Positions 1 to 11,921 of a stretch of 64,000 bases of DNA are shown here, piece after piece. The stretch is from NCBI GenBank assembly GCA_905147135.1, contig LR990055.1:2356001-2420000 (forward strand). Reading direction: 5' to 3'. The position numbers and the translations under genes are program-made. Under the pieces are notes generated by a model. That model saw only the letters and a list, made by a program, of their open reading frames with translations. It was not told where the DNA came from and did not search any database. The stretch comes from Blastobasis lacticolella (taxonomy: Eukaryota > Arthropoda > Insecta > Lepidoptera > Blastobasidae). Numbering within the stretch: position 1 is the stretch's first letter; each line of letters begins with the position of its first letter.

Positions 1-1139
1 CGCTCAAATCTACACTTGTGGTCTTCATGAGATCCCATCAGGTACACATATCCAAAAATAAAAGAAATTGGGATCATAAATAGTTCTGGACATAGGTATT
101 TGAGAAAAAAATTGATATCTTCCACGTAATTAAAATCTGCTTTCTATGCCTGAAAATACGTAGCAAATAGGTGTAAACAACTCTGTAGGTACTAAATTAC
201 CAAAAAAGCAGTTTCCGGCCAAAATATGAAATTACATTCCAAAAACAATTATTATGAACCATTATTATTTATGACGTTATTGCTAAAGTTACACTCTCCC
301 AAGCAATTTTCACTCTTATCCTGCTTGTAATAAGGAAGGTTTGCAACAAGACGGCTTACCATACTTCGTGATTAACACTCATTGTTCACCGTACCATATA
401 AATCGTAATGTAATCTGTAATTACGCCAAGAAATTTATGAGATCAAAGCACTAAGGCGAGGCATACAGTAATTCACAACGAATCGTTCAAATACTGATAT
501 CTCCTTAGTAATGTTAGTGTAGTTATGCCATTTAATGTTAGGCACTAACATTCAGTACTCTCACATTGTTTCACGTCAGTTTTGGCTGGATGATTGACGA
601 TGTCGGTGTTTAATTTGTATGTGTTGTGGCAAAAAGTTTCTCACATTGTTTTCTTTCATGAATTTTGTTTTACAGGAAGAGTGACGTTTGAACGGTTTTG
701 ATCTATTGATAGGTAATTCTAGCATTGACCTTATTTACACTGCCTTAAGGTTTAATTTCAGAAATAATTGCAAACGACGGACCGAAACGACCCAAGAATT
801 ATAAAGACATTGAACATTATATGAATACATACCGTAGGTACATATCAATGAATAAAGCAAAAATACAAAATTGCATTAGTAAGTTTTTCTGTCCTTCAAT
901 AGTACCAAATGAATTTGGATTTCGGTACTCAGTGATAATCCTAGATTGACACATGGAAAACCTTTTATCGAATTGCGAATGAACAGAGCCACGAGTGAAA
1001 GCCAATATTATAGTCATTTGTAAAATAAAAAAGGAATATCGTCAGCCATATTTGATTGGGTCGCCATTTTTTAAATGGCTGACGCAAGCTCCGGTGACGT
1101 ACTTCATTTAAGGTAATCAGATAGCCATTTGGCGGACGT

Positions 1140-1600
1140 TTGGGTCAGAACAATTGTTTGAAAATATTTATGCAACGTTCACGAGGTTACCTAGCGACAG
1201 ATACCGTGCGATTCATTTCAATTCAATTCATTTATTTGCATATAAATGCAGCTACTATGTCAGCAACTTCAGTATCGTTCTACTCTTTTAATTCCTTTTT
1301 ATTGCCTAGAGAGTTACACGGATGGACGGTCCACTTGATGAAAAGTTGCCACCGACGTCCAGGACATCTACAACAAGGGTAGCGAATGCGGTGCCGGCCC
1401 TTGAAGTACCTGTAGACATGCTTTGATGAACCCCTTGTTATAGTGGAAAGGAACGACTTCGAGAAGCAGCTCATTGAACATCTTGCACGTGCGCGGCAAT
1501 AAGACTCGCGCGCGATGCACGTACGTCAGTTGGATGCCAGGCATCCAGATGCACTCTGGTTGAGTGACAGGAATATTCGGCCTACTGGACACTTGTCCTC
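1140..1600. repeat. Possible LINE remnant
   Basis: A GC-richer stretch in AT-rich DNA includes phrases that I associate with lepidopteran non-LTR elements (around 1440-1500, ending GCACGTGCGCGGCAATAAG). No conserved protein block could be read, so class and strand are uncertain. Confidence 0.3.
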
Positions 1601-1631
1601 ATGTTCCATAGGTGAGGTCCTAGCTGACTAT

Positions 1632-1843
1632 CTTGGCGTCAATATCCCGTTGTGCTCTTGCAGCGTGGGCCCAGGATTTGGCAGATCAGGTTAGTACAGT
1701 GGAGCGACTGCCGACCTCCGTGACCGTGTTAAAAGGGGAACCTGACCAGATTGGATAATGGTTACACGTTCAGTCGTCTGAATGTGCAGGTCCTCGGTGC
1801 TCTTATATTGGTACTCTCGTAATAGCATCGATTAGTGTTGAGC
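1632..1843 (-). mobile_element. SINE-B copy, lacking the tRNA head
   Basis: It starts with the reverse of the usual 3' end (CTTGGCGTCAATATCCCG) and stops at the GCATCGATTAGTGTT motif. The tRNA-like head is missing, and the element abuts a SINE-A tail. Confidence 0.8.
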
Positions 1844-1845
1844 AA

Positions 1846-2101
1846 AATAAATAAATAAATAATCGTGGACAACCTCACGCAGCGCCATCTAGCCCCAAAA
1901 TAAGCAAAGCTTGTGTTATGGGTGCTAGATAACTGATAAACTACTTATATACTTTTATATACATACTTATTATACATAGAACACCCAGACCCGTAACAGA
2001 AATTAACATTCATCATTTCAATTTCTGTCCGGCCGGGAATCGAACCCGGGACCTCTTGCGTGGCAGACCGGCATGTTGACCACTGAAACACTCAGGTCGT
2101 C
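1846..2101 (-). mobile_element. SINE-A, complete copy
   Basis: Read on the minus strand, the head carries box A (TGGTTCAGTGG-like, slightly mutated), an anticodon loop like that of tRNA-Gly and box B in GGGTTCGATTCCCGG. The body runs through CTGTTACGGGTCTGGGTGTT to an (ATTT)n tail. Confidence 0.9.
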
Positions 2102-2621
2102 ACACATCATTCTCATCATTGGTACATGATCCGTACCCCTTACATATTAAACTACTGACGTTACTTCAAGATCCTACCTACTATTATCGACAAAAGCATC
2201 CTTAGATGCATTTTTATTCAATAGCGTCATAAACGTACCTTCTTATAGAAAAATTCGCATCTATTATCTAGTCCACACTCACGCAACCAAACACTGAAAT
2301 AGGTGTGACAACCCCAGGCCTGTTGACGTCAATAAACACACGGGCAGTAACATTTTTATGTGCATAATCAACGTTTGAAAGACAAACAGTAGCAGACTGT
2401 AGATGTATTCTGTTTACGTGACTTTTGCCCATCGATCAAGAGGACATGGCTAGCAGCCGTCTGCGGCTTATCACATGTTGCACATTCTATTATTTTAAGT
2501 AATGTGATGTAGCGTCGTGATCAGAAAATGGATAGCACTTTTTTGTCTATCTATTTGAATATTCGGGTTCGATAACTTCGCGTCTTGTCATATTCCCAAC
2601 TCATACATATACACTCATACC

Positions 2622-2735
2622 CGTATCCCACAGGGGTAGTCTGTATCGAGTGCCACAAGTTACGATCTTGACACACCTCTTTTGCCTCACCCGCATTCAT
2701 ACATTTTCACCGGTTGAGGGTATTCCGGACATACC
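2622..2735. repeat. Fragment of a common lepidopteran repeat
   Basis: The stretch from CCCACAGGGGTAG through GATCTTGACACACCTCTTTTGCC resembles a dispersed repeat I know from moth genomes. The class is uncertain. Confidence 0.4.
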
Positions 2736-2741
2736 ATAATT

Positions 2742-2993
2742 TTGATATTTTAATAATATTTATAACCGTTCGCGTAATGCGCGTGGGATGCATGGGCTTT
2801 TCTGAAAACCAGCGCTGTGACAGGCATTAGCCCTCACAGCATTATGCTGAGACTGGTCCATTTCGGTTTCCATTACATCACTGGCTGGTCTTATGTAATT
2901 TTCAATAATTATAATTTACTGTACTTACCTTAGGTTAAGGATGTAATGAAGATCCGAATAAAATACTGTCTATGTCTATGTCTATGTCTACCA
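2742..2993 (+). mobile_element. Non-LTR element 3' end with (TGTCTA)n tail
   Basis: The stretch contains CTGAAAACCAGCGCTGTGAC and GCTGAGACTGGTCCATTTCGG, and ends in a TGTCTATGTCTATGTCTA microsatellite tail. A copy in the opposite orientation is at 58520-58712. The 5' end is truncated. Confidence 0.75.
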
Positions 2994-3599
2994 TTTTAAG
3001 AGAAGTAAGGTAATCTATTTAAACAATGTAATTACGTCCTTCTTGGGCGCACTCTGCTGACCCTTCTATTCACATTCACACCCAACTTAACTCCTAACTC
3101 GTCACTCCAGTAAACTAGAGTCAAGAACGGAACGAGTGCGAACCAAAAACTATAGTTGAATAAATAGGAAGTTGTCCTCCAACCAGACTTCAGATGTATA
3201 CTGTACAGCCTAATAATCCTACTGTTCCCAGTACTGACACAGAATGTTAATACTCATCGTACTGAGAGCGAATGTAATTAATTATCCAGCACGCGTACGA
3301 AGAATTACAACAATAATCAACTCCATCATTTTAACTTAGGTCGTTCTTGCAAAATAACCCCCACAGACGAGCCACAAAACGGCGAAATTGGGAACTAAAA
3401 CTTTGGCAATATCTAAGATCGCCTTGGAAGCGACGACAGCGACCCCCTCATCGTGATATGAAGTGGTTTGAATGCACGAAGTTTAATCTCGGCGGGCGAT
3501 AAAGCTGATTTACAAAGGCTTATCATGTAAAATCGCTAAAGTCTACCCGGCTTCTCGACGATTCACAAAATGGACCTTATTCATGTAGAATTGTGAGCT

Positions 3600-3900
3600 G
3601 TGTAATTCGTAATCTCGGTGAGCTCGACGGGCTCTTTGTAATTACGTTGAGCGCTGGAGTTTTTATAAAATGTTGGCATCAGAGAACCAAAATTACCGAC
3701 ATGACGTACACTAAGGTTGTGGAATGAACTACCTGGAGAGTACAACATGGAGTTCTTCAAGAAAGGGGTAAAAAAAAAGATTTTTACGGGGTCTGAACGC
3801 GTGGATGATGCCCCTGGTATTGCAAACGTCCATAGGCTGCGGTGACTGCTTTCCATCAATCAGGCCGTAAGCTTGTCAGCCACTTTAGATGTATAAAAAA
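3600..3900 (+). mobile_element. LINE-E 3' end (CR1/jockey-like)
   Basis: The plus strand reads RTLRLWNELPGEYNMEFFKK before the terminal ORF2 codons, then the non-coding tail GGCCGTAAGCTTGT with a short poly(A). The WNELP block followed by FFK/FKxxV is typical of the C-terminus of CR1/jockey-type ORF2 proteins. The copy is frame-damaged. Confidence 0.75.
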
Positions 3901-3904
3901 ATGG

Positions 3905-4145
3905 CGTACAGAATTGGCAAGCTGAAGTGGCTGTGAACTGACAAGATCTGTCGAAGAACCAAGAACCGGGGTAGACCAGTTCTTGGAGATCGCGGCTCCG
4001 CAAGCGTAGTTCTGGACGCCCTTTGACGATTGATGAATACGATTGTGAAAGGCTGCAGGTAGAAGCTTTTTGCGGCAAGTCCTTGAAGACCAGGGTGCAT
4101 TGACACTCATTGTAGGAGGTCAATACCTGAAGATGATGATGAAAT
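3905..4145 (+). mobile_element. RTE-like LINE 3' end
   Basis: The plus strand preserves RSRLRKRSSGRPLTI, matching the RTE C-terminal RxLRKRSVGRPxxRW block, and ends in a GATGATGATG tail. It directly follows the LINE-E tail. Confidence 0.6.
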
Positions 4146-4184
4146 ACATAAATAATATAAGTATAGTAATACTAGGACATATAA

Positions 4185-4374
4185 TCTATACTAATATTAT
4201 AAAGAGGAAAGGTTTGATTTTCTGTTTGTTTGTTTGTATTGAATAGGCTTCGAAACTACTGGACCGATTTCAAAAATTCTTTCACCGTTGGGAAGCTACA
4301 CTATCCCCGGGTGACATAGGCTATATACCCGTGTACCCGTAGTGGTACCCGAGCGAAGCCGGGGCGGCTGCTAG
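4185..4374 (+). mobile_element. Short non-autonomous Helitron
   Basis: The element starts TCTATACTAATATTATAAAG after an A and ends CGGCTGCTAG before a T, as Helitrons do (A|TC...CTAG|T). It has the GC-rich hairpin region just before the end. It is 190 bp, with no coding capacity. Confidence 0.85.
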
Positions 4375-4867
4375 TTAAATATATAGATGTTTTGTACGCC
4401 CTTCTGATTAATCCATACTTCAAAAGATGTCAGTCTAGGTGCCTCCTTTGTAAACCAATTTTATCAAAAGCCAAATATCAAACGAATTTACGATCTGCAA
4501 GTACATGCACGAATAATATTCTCTCTACTTCTTGCTAAAGTACTAAATAAAACTGCTCCACTTTAAAGCGATCAACTTAACTGAAGACTATAAAAAATAC
4601 ACGAGTTTATAATATGAGCAATAAATGCTTTTAACTGTTATGCCACTTTCACAAAATAATGAATTGTACGAAATTGCTGTGTTTAAGTTGCGCCAATGGA
4701 TAATGGATACAACTCTCATTGAAAAGGTGATTGTGCGAAGTATTGCTTATGTAGCTACCTATGTATGTGGAAAAGCAATTTTTATAATTAGCTGCACTTA
4801 CTCGAAATCTGATCGTAAATATTTTGTCGTAGTAGTGAAACCATCAATATGCTTGCTTAATACATAA

Positions 4868-5045
4868 GATGCTTAGGCAAATTCATACAACGCTAAGGTC
4901 CAAAGTAAGTATAGCTTGCGTTATGGGTGTTAGATAACTGATAAACTACTTATATACTTTTTTAAATACATACTTATTATACACCCATAACACAAGTTTT
5001 GCTTACTTTGGGGCTAGATAGCTCTGTATGAATTTGTCTAAGCAT
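4868..5045. repeat. Inverted pair of SINE-A tail fragments (palindrome)
   Basis: A minus-oriented SINE-A 3' half meets a plus-oriented one near 4980. The flanks ATGCTTAGGCAAATTCATAC and GTATGAATTTGTCTAAGCAT are also inverted copies. The whole region could fold into a long hairpin. A tRNA-like head is absent. Confidence 0.8.
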
Positions 5046-5339
5046 ATTTATTTATACATATCAAAACAGCACACTTCATGACTTTTCTGTAGTGTTTTGA
5101 CAATCTGATACGTATTGAACAGATACGTGGATATTGCAATGGTGAAATAATTCTGATACGTTTACCTATACTTCAATTGGAAGGTCAAAATTGAAATGAT
5201 CAATAATTTTATCGAGACGGCAATTTCATAAATTTGGTTCAAGTAATTCAATTTATTGCATTTTTATCGTCATTCAATCTGGAACCCTTGCCCAAGTGGC
5301 CAGTGTACCTAATGGCCGCCTTGTGTGCGTATAAAAATA

Positions 5340-5690
5340 ATAATCATATTGGTGTTAATGTCCCGGTTTTGCTCTCGCGCACGAGGGCCCGGGCTCCGCC
5401 TTGACCATGTTCCAGTATTTGTCAGATCAGATAATTACAGCGAAGCGACTACCATCTGACCTCCGTGACCCTGCTACCAGCGGAACCCGACCATTGGAAC
5501 ATGGTTACACGTTCAGTCACCTGAAGTAGCAGGTTTCATCCCAAAGTTTTGCCTCACCGTAAGAGCATCGGTTCGCATTCAACTAAACATAACTTAGAAA
5601 ACGATCATTGATACATGGCCGCAGTGGGATTCGAACCCGGTACCTCTCGCTTACGAGTCGGATATCTTAACCACTTGGCCACCGACGCTC
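5340..5690 (-). mobile_element. SINE-B, full-length copy
   Basis: On the minus strand the tRNA-like head starts GAGCGTCGGTGGCCAAGTGG, includes an anticodon loop CTCGTAA and a box B GGGTTCGAATCCC, and continues through the GCATCGGT... body to a GATTAT tail. Confidence 0.88.
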
Positions 5691-6538
5691 CTCTGCGGAT
5701 TACACATTCCATTCGAAGTTCATGTTTATTTTTCCTACGTATACATACATAGATAAAAAATTTAGGCACCTAGAGTTTTTTAGTGATTCAATCTTAGTCC
5801 CGTTGTAAAGGTTGTTCCAAATGATAAGTACAACGGCACTTTTCGTGTTACTTCTACGAATATTCCTGTTAGGTAGACGCAGGAAAAGTAATTAGCCGTA
5901 TAACATTTTACTTACTTCTACCATTAGGAACACTCAGAAGAACTTAATGGGGCATCGGCAAGTTTTTTCTTTCTTAGTAAAAACATTTATTTCGCGATTT
6001 AAGCAAGTCACACCTAAGTTTATAAGTTTAGAAACTTGTATTCAACATACCAGCTAGACTAGTTTTTGCTTATCTATCTAGCCTATTCAGCTGTTTTACA
6101 TTCTATGATATTATAATGTCAAGTGTACAATTTATCATGTCGTCTTACTGTTGGCACATTGTTTTGTTTCCGCGTTGATTTATTGCATTAAAATTGATAA
6201 TGTGGAGTTATCAGAGATAAATTAGTTATTAATATTTTGACATTACGCTATTCTGGCATTTATTTTGATAGTTTGTTTACAGGGCGATACTCACACTATG
6301 ATATCTCAAATTCGAAATTTTGACTAGCCAAAAAACTGTATTAAAACGTCACTGAGATTGATTTTCGACATTATACGACTATTGAAGATAGTTAAGACAA
6401 TATTTTTTGTCTGCAATAGACATTTCAATGTCATTATTAATGGACATATGTAGTTTGAAAAAATGTCGAATTCAAGATGCCTCAGGGCTGGTACCTTGTT
6501 TTTGTCTATACGGGAAACTACAGCCACAGTGTTGCCTT
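5691..6538. other. No feature recognised
   Basis: AT-rich sequence without a readable protein block or repeat match in the window. The open frames here look like chance. Confidence 0.6.
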
Positions 6539-6703
6539 TGGACTATGACATGGGATCGTTCAAGAGGTATATTAGATGTCTCTTCAGAGGCGGGCAACGC
6601 ATTGGTGACTCCCCTGGTGTTGCTGATGTCCACTTTCGGTGACCACTTTCCATCAGGTGGCCCGCTTGCCTGTTTGTCTGCCGTATAACATAAAAAAAAA
6701 CTA
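6539..6703 (+). mobile_element. LINE-D 3' end
   Basis: The plus strand reads YDMGSFKRYIRCLFRGGQRI, then GDSPGVADVH and a stop, followed by GGTGGCCCGCTTGCCTG and poly(A). This is the C-terminus of a CR1/jockey-like ORF2, 5' truncated. Confidence 0.8.
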
Positions 6704-7017
6704 CTAAAACAAGCAACCAAATGACAATCCAACATAACTCACAGGTACAACAATATCACCGTAACACCACAGTTTCTTAACACAATTACCTAGCCAAGTT
6801 AACTAGCCGCTGTTGCGACAGTAACCTTTCGCAAGTAGTTAGCAGTTACCATGGCTACTCACGGCTTCGGTTACCGTTTCCTTTATACGTAACCGATGGT
6901 ATATACCTCTAGATGAAGATACGTTCCTTGGACACTGTTACAGAATGAGTAAAAGATATAAAGTACATTGTAATAATAAATGCAATTTATTTAGACTACA
7001 CAGAAAAAGCGCGCGTG

Positions 7018-7336
7018 GAGCATCGGATTCGACTTGTAAGAGAGACGGTTGGAATCCAACTGAGGGCATGTATCAATTACTCTTTTCTGAGTTATGTACA
7101 TTAGTTGAATACTAACCGACGCTCTTACGGTGAAGGAAACATCATGATGAAAGCTGCCAATTCAGGCTACTGAATATGCATCCAAAATCCAATCTGTTCA
7201 GGTTCGCCTTGTAGCAGGGTAACGGAGGTCAGATGGCAGGCGCTCTGCTGTAATCTCACCTGCCAAATCCTGGATCATGGTCAAGGCGGACCCCAGGCCC
7301 TCCTTTGCGAGACCACAACGACATTAGTGCCACAAT
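7018..7336 (+). mobile_element. SINE-B copy with damaged head
   Basis: The body matches the family from ATGTATCAATTACTC to GCCACAATGA. The D-arm part of the tRNA-like head is deleted. Confidence 0.8.
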
Positions 7337-7692
7337 GAGTAATAAGGAGTATCTAGTCGTAATAGGTAGGTGCTTACGTTTCTTAGGCAGTAATGACAAA
7401 AGTAGATAGCAGACACCCAGACACCTAACTTCTAACTAAGCACAATACTTATCACAATGCAAATTTCATCATACTCGTTACCTAGTGCTACGTATAACCC
7501 CATAAAGTTAAGTGCGACGCTAAAACGTAACAGCGTCATAATGACAGAGTCGTTCCTAATTCCGTCGGGTTGGCACCCTTGCCAAATCGCATCCGGGTGC
7601 AGTGGGCTCAATGTATGAAAGGAAAGCGATATTTAACTTTGTTATTTACATTTTATATTCAAATTATATCAAAAACATAATGTAATATATAG

Positions 7693-8111
7693 TCTCTTGG
7701 CATCAATATCCCGGTTGTGCTTTCGCGTGCGAGGACCTGTAATCCACCTAGACCATGATCCAGGGTTTGGCAGATCAGGTAATTGCAATAGATCGAGTGT
7801 TATATGACTTGCGTGAATCTGTTGACAGGGGAACTTGACAAGATTTGATCATATAAATGTGTAGTATTTCCTGCACTGTAAGTGCATCGGTTAGTGTTCA
7901 ACTAACCTAAGTGTTCGGTGTGTGCACAGTCAGCTGTAGAGAGAACTGACTCCCCTACCATACATTTTGATATATGCTAGCCATTCACTCTGCAGCTGAC
8001 TGTACATAACTCAGAATCAAGGTTCTTGCTTACATAACCAATGCGGCACTGGGGACCTCGGCACCTCTCGCTCACGAGTCGGACCCGTTAGCCATAGACC
8101 ACCGACGCTCC
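7693..8111 (-). mobile_element. SINE-B interrupted by a small MITE
   Basis: Family sequence is recognisable on both sides of an inserted palindromic segment at about 7926-8003. Outside the insertion, the head and box B region are moderately decayed. Confidence 0.75.
7926..8003. mobile_element. 78-bp MITE-like inverted-repeat insertion in SINE-B
   Basis: The ends are ACAGTCAGCTGTAGAGAGA and TCACTCTGCAGCTGACTGT, inverted copies matching at 16 of 19 positions. The SINE-B body lacks this segment in all other copies. Confidence 0.65.
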
Positions 8112-8336
8112 AACGAGGTACGGCATGACTAGCCGTTTTCTGTCTATAATTTTATTACCCACTGATTTTAAATTACAACAGTCATGCTCACGCCATTACT
8201 GTGAACTTGGTATTAGATACGAGTTTGCCAAACATAATCTATTTTTTGTACCTATTACATCAGACCAACCATTCACTATTATAATCCTCATGGAATATGT
8301 ATCGTTCATTGTGTAGTTTCTGGACTTAGTAGGCGA

Positions 8337-8668
8337 ATATAGAGTTATTTACCTTCAGGCGGGCCGTAAGCTTGTTTGCCACCTTCACATCACAGCCCAT
8401 AACAGTCCACTGCAGGACTAAGGGCCTCTCCCACGAAAGGGGAGGTCATTGCCATAATCTCCACGCTTGGCAGGCGGGTTGGAGATCGCAGTGTTGTAAA
8501 TATAACAATGGAAAACGCTGCTGCCCATTTTCCAGCCTACGGAGTCTAGATCTTTTGCCTCGAAAATATTAGTCGCCTTGTACGACACCCACGAGTGTAA
8601 GGGGTTGGTGCTATTCTACTCTGCCGGACACCACACGGCTTGCCACCTTAGTGGTATAAAAAAAACAT
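8337..8668 (+). mobile_element. LINE-E tail interrupted by an F element
   Basis: The tail CAGGCGGGCCGTAAGCTTG...TTGCCACCTT stops at 8385 and resumes at 8640 with TTGCCACCTTAGTGGTATAAAA. The 10-bp duplication TTGCCACCTT marks the insertion of 8386-8639. Confidence 0.85.
8386..8639 (-). mobile_element. F element, full length (254 bp)
   Basis: On the minus strand it starts GCCGTGTGGTGTCCGGCAG and ends GGACTGTTATGGGCTGTGATG. It is flanked by TTGCCACCTT on both sides. It has no coding capacity. Confidence 0.85.
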
Positions 8669-8725
8669 ACATTACAAGTTTTATCTTCTCTTCATTATTG
8701 ATTTATTCAAATGTTAATTAAACGA

Positions 8726-8850
8726 AGCTTAGAACTATCTTGAACCCGATTGAGCTGGCTTTCAAATAGAGCAAACAGCATCCAAATCGATCCATCCGTT
8801 CGGGAGATACGATGCCACAGACAGATACGCATCGCCACAGTGCTACAGAT
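8726..8850 (+). repeat. Dispersed repeat K
   Basis: The stretch CAAATCGATCCATCCGTTCG with GATGCCACAGACAG recurs at 17515-17690 and, in part, at 63495-63590. The class is unknown. Confidence 0.6.
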
Positions 8851-9040
8851 ACACATGATTATGACCCTCGCCTTCTACTCTCCCCGTCTTCGACAGCGAC
8901 TGCTTCAGCTCCCCTGTCGTTGGCGTTCATGTGCTCGCACGTGGCTTAGGCAGCCAATCTCCTTCACACAGATCCGGGTATGTGAGCACACAATTGACAT
9001 AATTGTAATTTATTGCCGCAGGTGGTCGGGCTTTTAATTT

Positions 9041-9293
9041 AAATAAATAAATAGTCGTGGACAAATTCACACAGCGCCATCTAGCCCCAAAGTAAGCAAA
9101 GCTTGTGTTATGGGTGCTAGATAACTGATAAACTACTTATTTACTTTTATATACATACTTATTATACATAGAACACCCAGACCCGTAACAGAAATTAAAA
9201 TTCATAATTTCAATTTCTGCCCGGCCGGGAATCGAACCCGGGACCTCTTCCGTGGCAGACCGGCATGTTGACCACTGAACTACTCAGGTCGTC
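9041..9293 (-). mobile_element. SINE-A, complete copy
   Basis: All landmarks are present: (ATTT)n tail, CGCCATCTAGCCCC, AATTTCTGCCCGGCCGGG, box B and CTCAGGTCGTC. Its 5' flank is the shared block described at 9294. Confidence 0.9.
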
Positions 9294-9440
9294 AATTCCT
9301 TGCGCTTTGTGTAGAGATCTTCACCCCGCTGCTTTTCAAAGTCTCGAATTTTGGATTCAACCAAACTCCTCCACTCCGGTCCCTCAGAGGCTAACTTCTT
9401 ACAGATACACGCAATACAAACTTAGTTTTCGTTGTTAAAA
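9294..9440. repeat. Block shared with 22057-22192, joined to SINE-A
   Basis: GAGATCTTCACCCCGCTGC through GGCTAACTTCTTACAGATAC is nearly identical at both sites, and each time starts AATTCCT immediately after the SINE-A 5' end. Here it carries about ten extra bases (TGCGCTTTGTGTA) near the start. Confidence 0.8.
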
Positions 9441-9699
9441 ACGGCGCAATGACTCAATACAAAATAAGTTATTGACCAATAAAAAAGTCAAAGCCATACA
9501 CTATTTGCGTGTTTTCCGACTTGTGTATTATTAACGTACACGCATGACCATTCACCATCGCTATGTGTACCTACAGGCTGATTCATTAAACTCTGTTATG
9601 TTAGAAAACAATTATTTATTGTGTCGCTGATTTTGGAGTTGAAACGAAGTAAACTTTGGTGGATAAAGAAAATATGCAATGAGATTTAAGGACTTTCGT

Positions 9700-9856
9700 G
9701 GTTATTCATTAGACTTTCACCACACATAGTCTAGACACCACATATCTGTGTATTTTATGATGTAATTGTGTTCGTTTTGTATTTCTTGTGTCTTTTTCAA
9801 TATTGTGGTGTTGTTGTTTGTGTAATAAAGGTTCTTTCTTTCTTTCTCTCTTTCTT
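9700..9856 (+). repeat. Possible retroelement 3' end with (CTTT)n tail
   Basis: A T-rich stretch with GTGTAATAAAGG is followed by TTCTTTCTTTCTCTCTTTC. A similar tail of AATAAAGG and (GAAA)n lies near 55890-55922. Confidence 0.35.
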
Positions 9857-10311
9857 TTTTACATGCTATCGGGTTTGTTACCCGATTTATTCTTGACCAA
9901 AATAAAAAATCAGCCTGTACATTAAGAATCTCCGTTTCATGCTAATAAGTTCTCAACCGAATCCACCGGCCTAGGAACTTGGTGTTATTAACCTATTACT
10001 TCCTATTCTATGCCATTAATTATTGCACTCTTTTTCCGTATTCGTGCATGTTGTTATTGTTGTGGCATTCATTATGCAATAAAAATTCCTTACTTAAGTA
10101 GGTTTTTTGCTTAATATTCAACTCAATTAAAGTTTAGTAACTACTTGGAAATCGTGGTTCAGTTACTTAAGCAAGGGACCAAACTAATGATAATATTCTT
10201 AGGTTGAAAGCGTGTTTCTTGCCTCTCAGTTTTATGGATTTGTTCAGTGGTTTTCTCCGAGGTCTCACATTGCGCGCGAACGCACAAGGTTCTATCTATC
10301 TTACTCCTGTG

Positions 10312-10441
10312 ATCAGGTTCCCCTGATAGCAGGGTCACGGAGGTCAGATGGCAGTCGCTCCTCTGTAATTACCCGATCTGCCAAATCTGGATCATGGTCA
10401 AGGCGGACCCCAGGCCCTCATGTGCGAGACCACAAGATGAC
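10312..10441 (+). mobile_element. SINE-B 3' fragment
   Basis: It runs from GATCAGGTTCCCCTG to CACAAGATGA, the 3' part of the family. The head is absent. Confidence 0.75.
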
Positions 10442-10879
10442 AATAATGTTGTTATAATAGCACGACAAAAACCCAAAAGTAGAATATAGCACTGCTCTTC
10501 TACTCTGTTGGACACCACACGTCAATAACATCTACCTAAAACATCTAAAAAATCCCATCACGACGCCAAACATTTACATAAAAATGTACTAGACTCCCAA
10601 CCTATTGGCGTCGCCGCAAAACCTCCGAACTGGCAATTAACCCGGTGTGTTTGACCCGGAATACCCTGCCGGATACCCGGCTGTTTAACCGGGTCCGGCC
10701 GACCCACGGTATGAATCGGCGTTCTCTGAATTAGTGGGAACGTAAACGGTGGATGATATGGTTAGTGTTTTGGCTTAGGTTGTTTTGATTTCATTCCCTG
10801 GACGTCTGTATTAATGTGAAGGGATGAATATTCCCTAGTAGTTCCAAATTTAATAAGAAAACACCTCTGGAAAAATTTT

Positions 10880-11220
10880 AAGAGAGGTAGGGCATAGCGG
10901 GGTATCCCATTCGAATTGGAGCCGCCCGACTGGGGAGGTACCTCCACCTTACAGTATACCGCAGCTAAACAATACTCTTTGAAATAGTATTGTGTTTCTG
11001 CCGGTGAGTAAGGTCTCCAGTGCTCCATGGGGTGGGGATTTGGGGAAACGTGACTGGCAGTGGAGGGGCATTTGCCGTTTTTGCTGCCAAAGCAACGTGC
11101 TATAGAGGTGGGCAACGCATAGGCGATACACTTGGTGTTGCTAATGTCTATAGGCAGTGGTGACCACTTTCCATCAGGTGGCCCGCTGGCCTGTTTGCCT
11201 ACCGTATGACATAAAAAAAA
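10880..11220 (+). mobile_element. SINE-C, full length
   Basis: It starts AGAGAGGTAGGGCATAGCGG, as at 19407 and 38157, and ends in GGTGGCCCGCTGGCCTG and poly(A). The last 110 bp or so resemble LINE-D. The frames that cross it are not genes. Confidence 0.85.
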
Positions 11221-11844
11221 GACGATTTGGGTGCTAACACAATTAACTGAACCCTATTATATTTCTCCTTCAGAACTCCGTTTTCATCACAACAAACTAT
11301 AACAATGCAATTTTAACAAAATTTTAGGCCGTTTAGATTAGAAATGAGTTGAGGTCCGTACCCCAGGAACCTCCGGATTAAAAAAAGTATTTTGACCAGA
11401 AGCGTAATTATACCATTCTATTCGCCAGCTCTTCAATTACGATTTCGGTTCCACAATTGTAGAAGCAACTCTAAATGTAGGTAAAACTTCATCTGCCATT
11501 CCCCGTTTTACTCACAAAACCGACATCCTATTAAACTGAGCCTTCATTCCTTTGCACTCCAAAATGGACCATCGCGCTTTGGAATAGGGTTCAATATAGA
11601 GCAAGTACGAAATAGTGATAGTCATTTGTCTGTAAAATTTGATATTGGGCCACATGGCGCACGGCGGATGCGTTTTTGTACGGATTGCGTGCTCGATTCG
11701 AAATTAATTCCAGTCTGCACGTGGACTGTGGATGATTGTTTCGTTTATTGATATCTAATATGTTGTTATTGATAGGTGTTTTATTGATGCCTATATCTCT
11801 TTTCAATTTGAATTTTACCACTGGAAGATTGATTTCGTGTTTTT
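11221..11844. other. No feature recognised
   Basis: Sequence without a readable gene or a repeat match within the window. Confidence 0.55.
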
Positions 11845-11921
11845 GTGCAAGTGGAATTCGAACCCGAAACCTCTCGCTTACGAGTCCGGATACCTTACCG
11901 CTCGGTCATCGACGACCGCTC
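11845..11921 (-). mobile_element. Isolated SINE-B tRNA-like head
   Basis: The minus strand shows a tRNA-like 5' part with CTCGTAAGCGAGAGG and box B GGGTTCGAATTCC. The SINE body is missing. It is not a tRNA gene: the acceptor stem does not pair. Confidence 0.65.

Noticed and set aside
10762..11131. Two overlapping open frames of 117 and 60 codons on the minus strand
   Set aside because: They lie across SINE-C and recur in other SINE-C copies as shadow frames.
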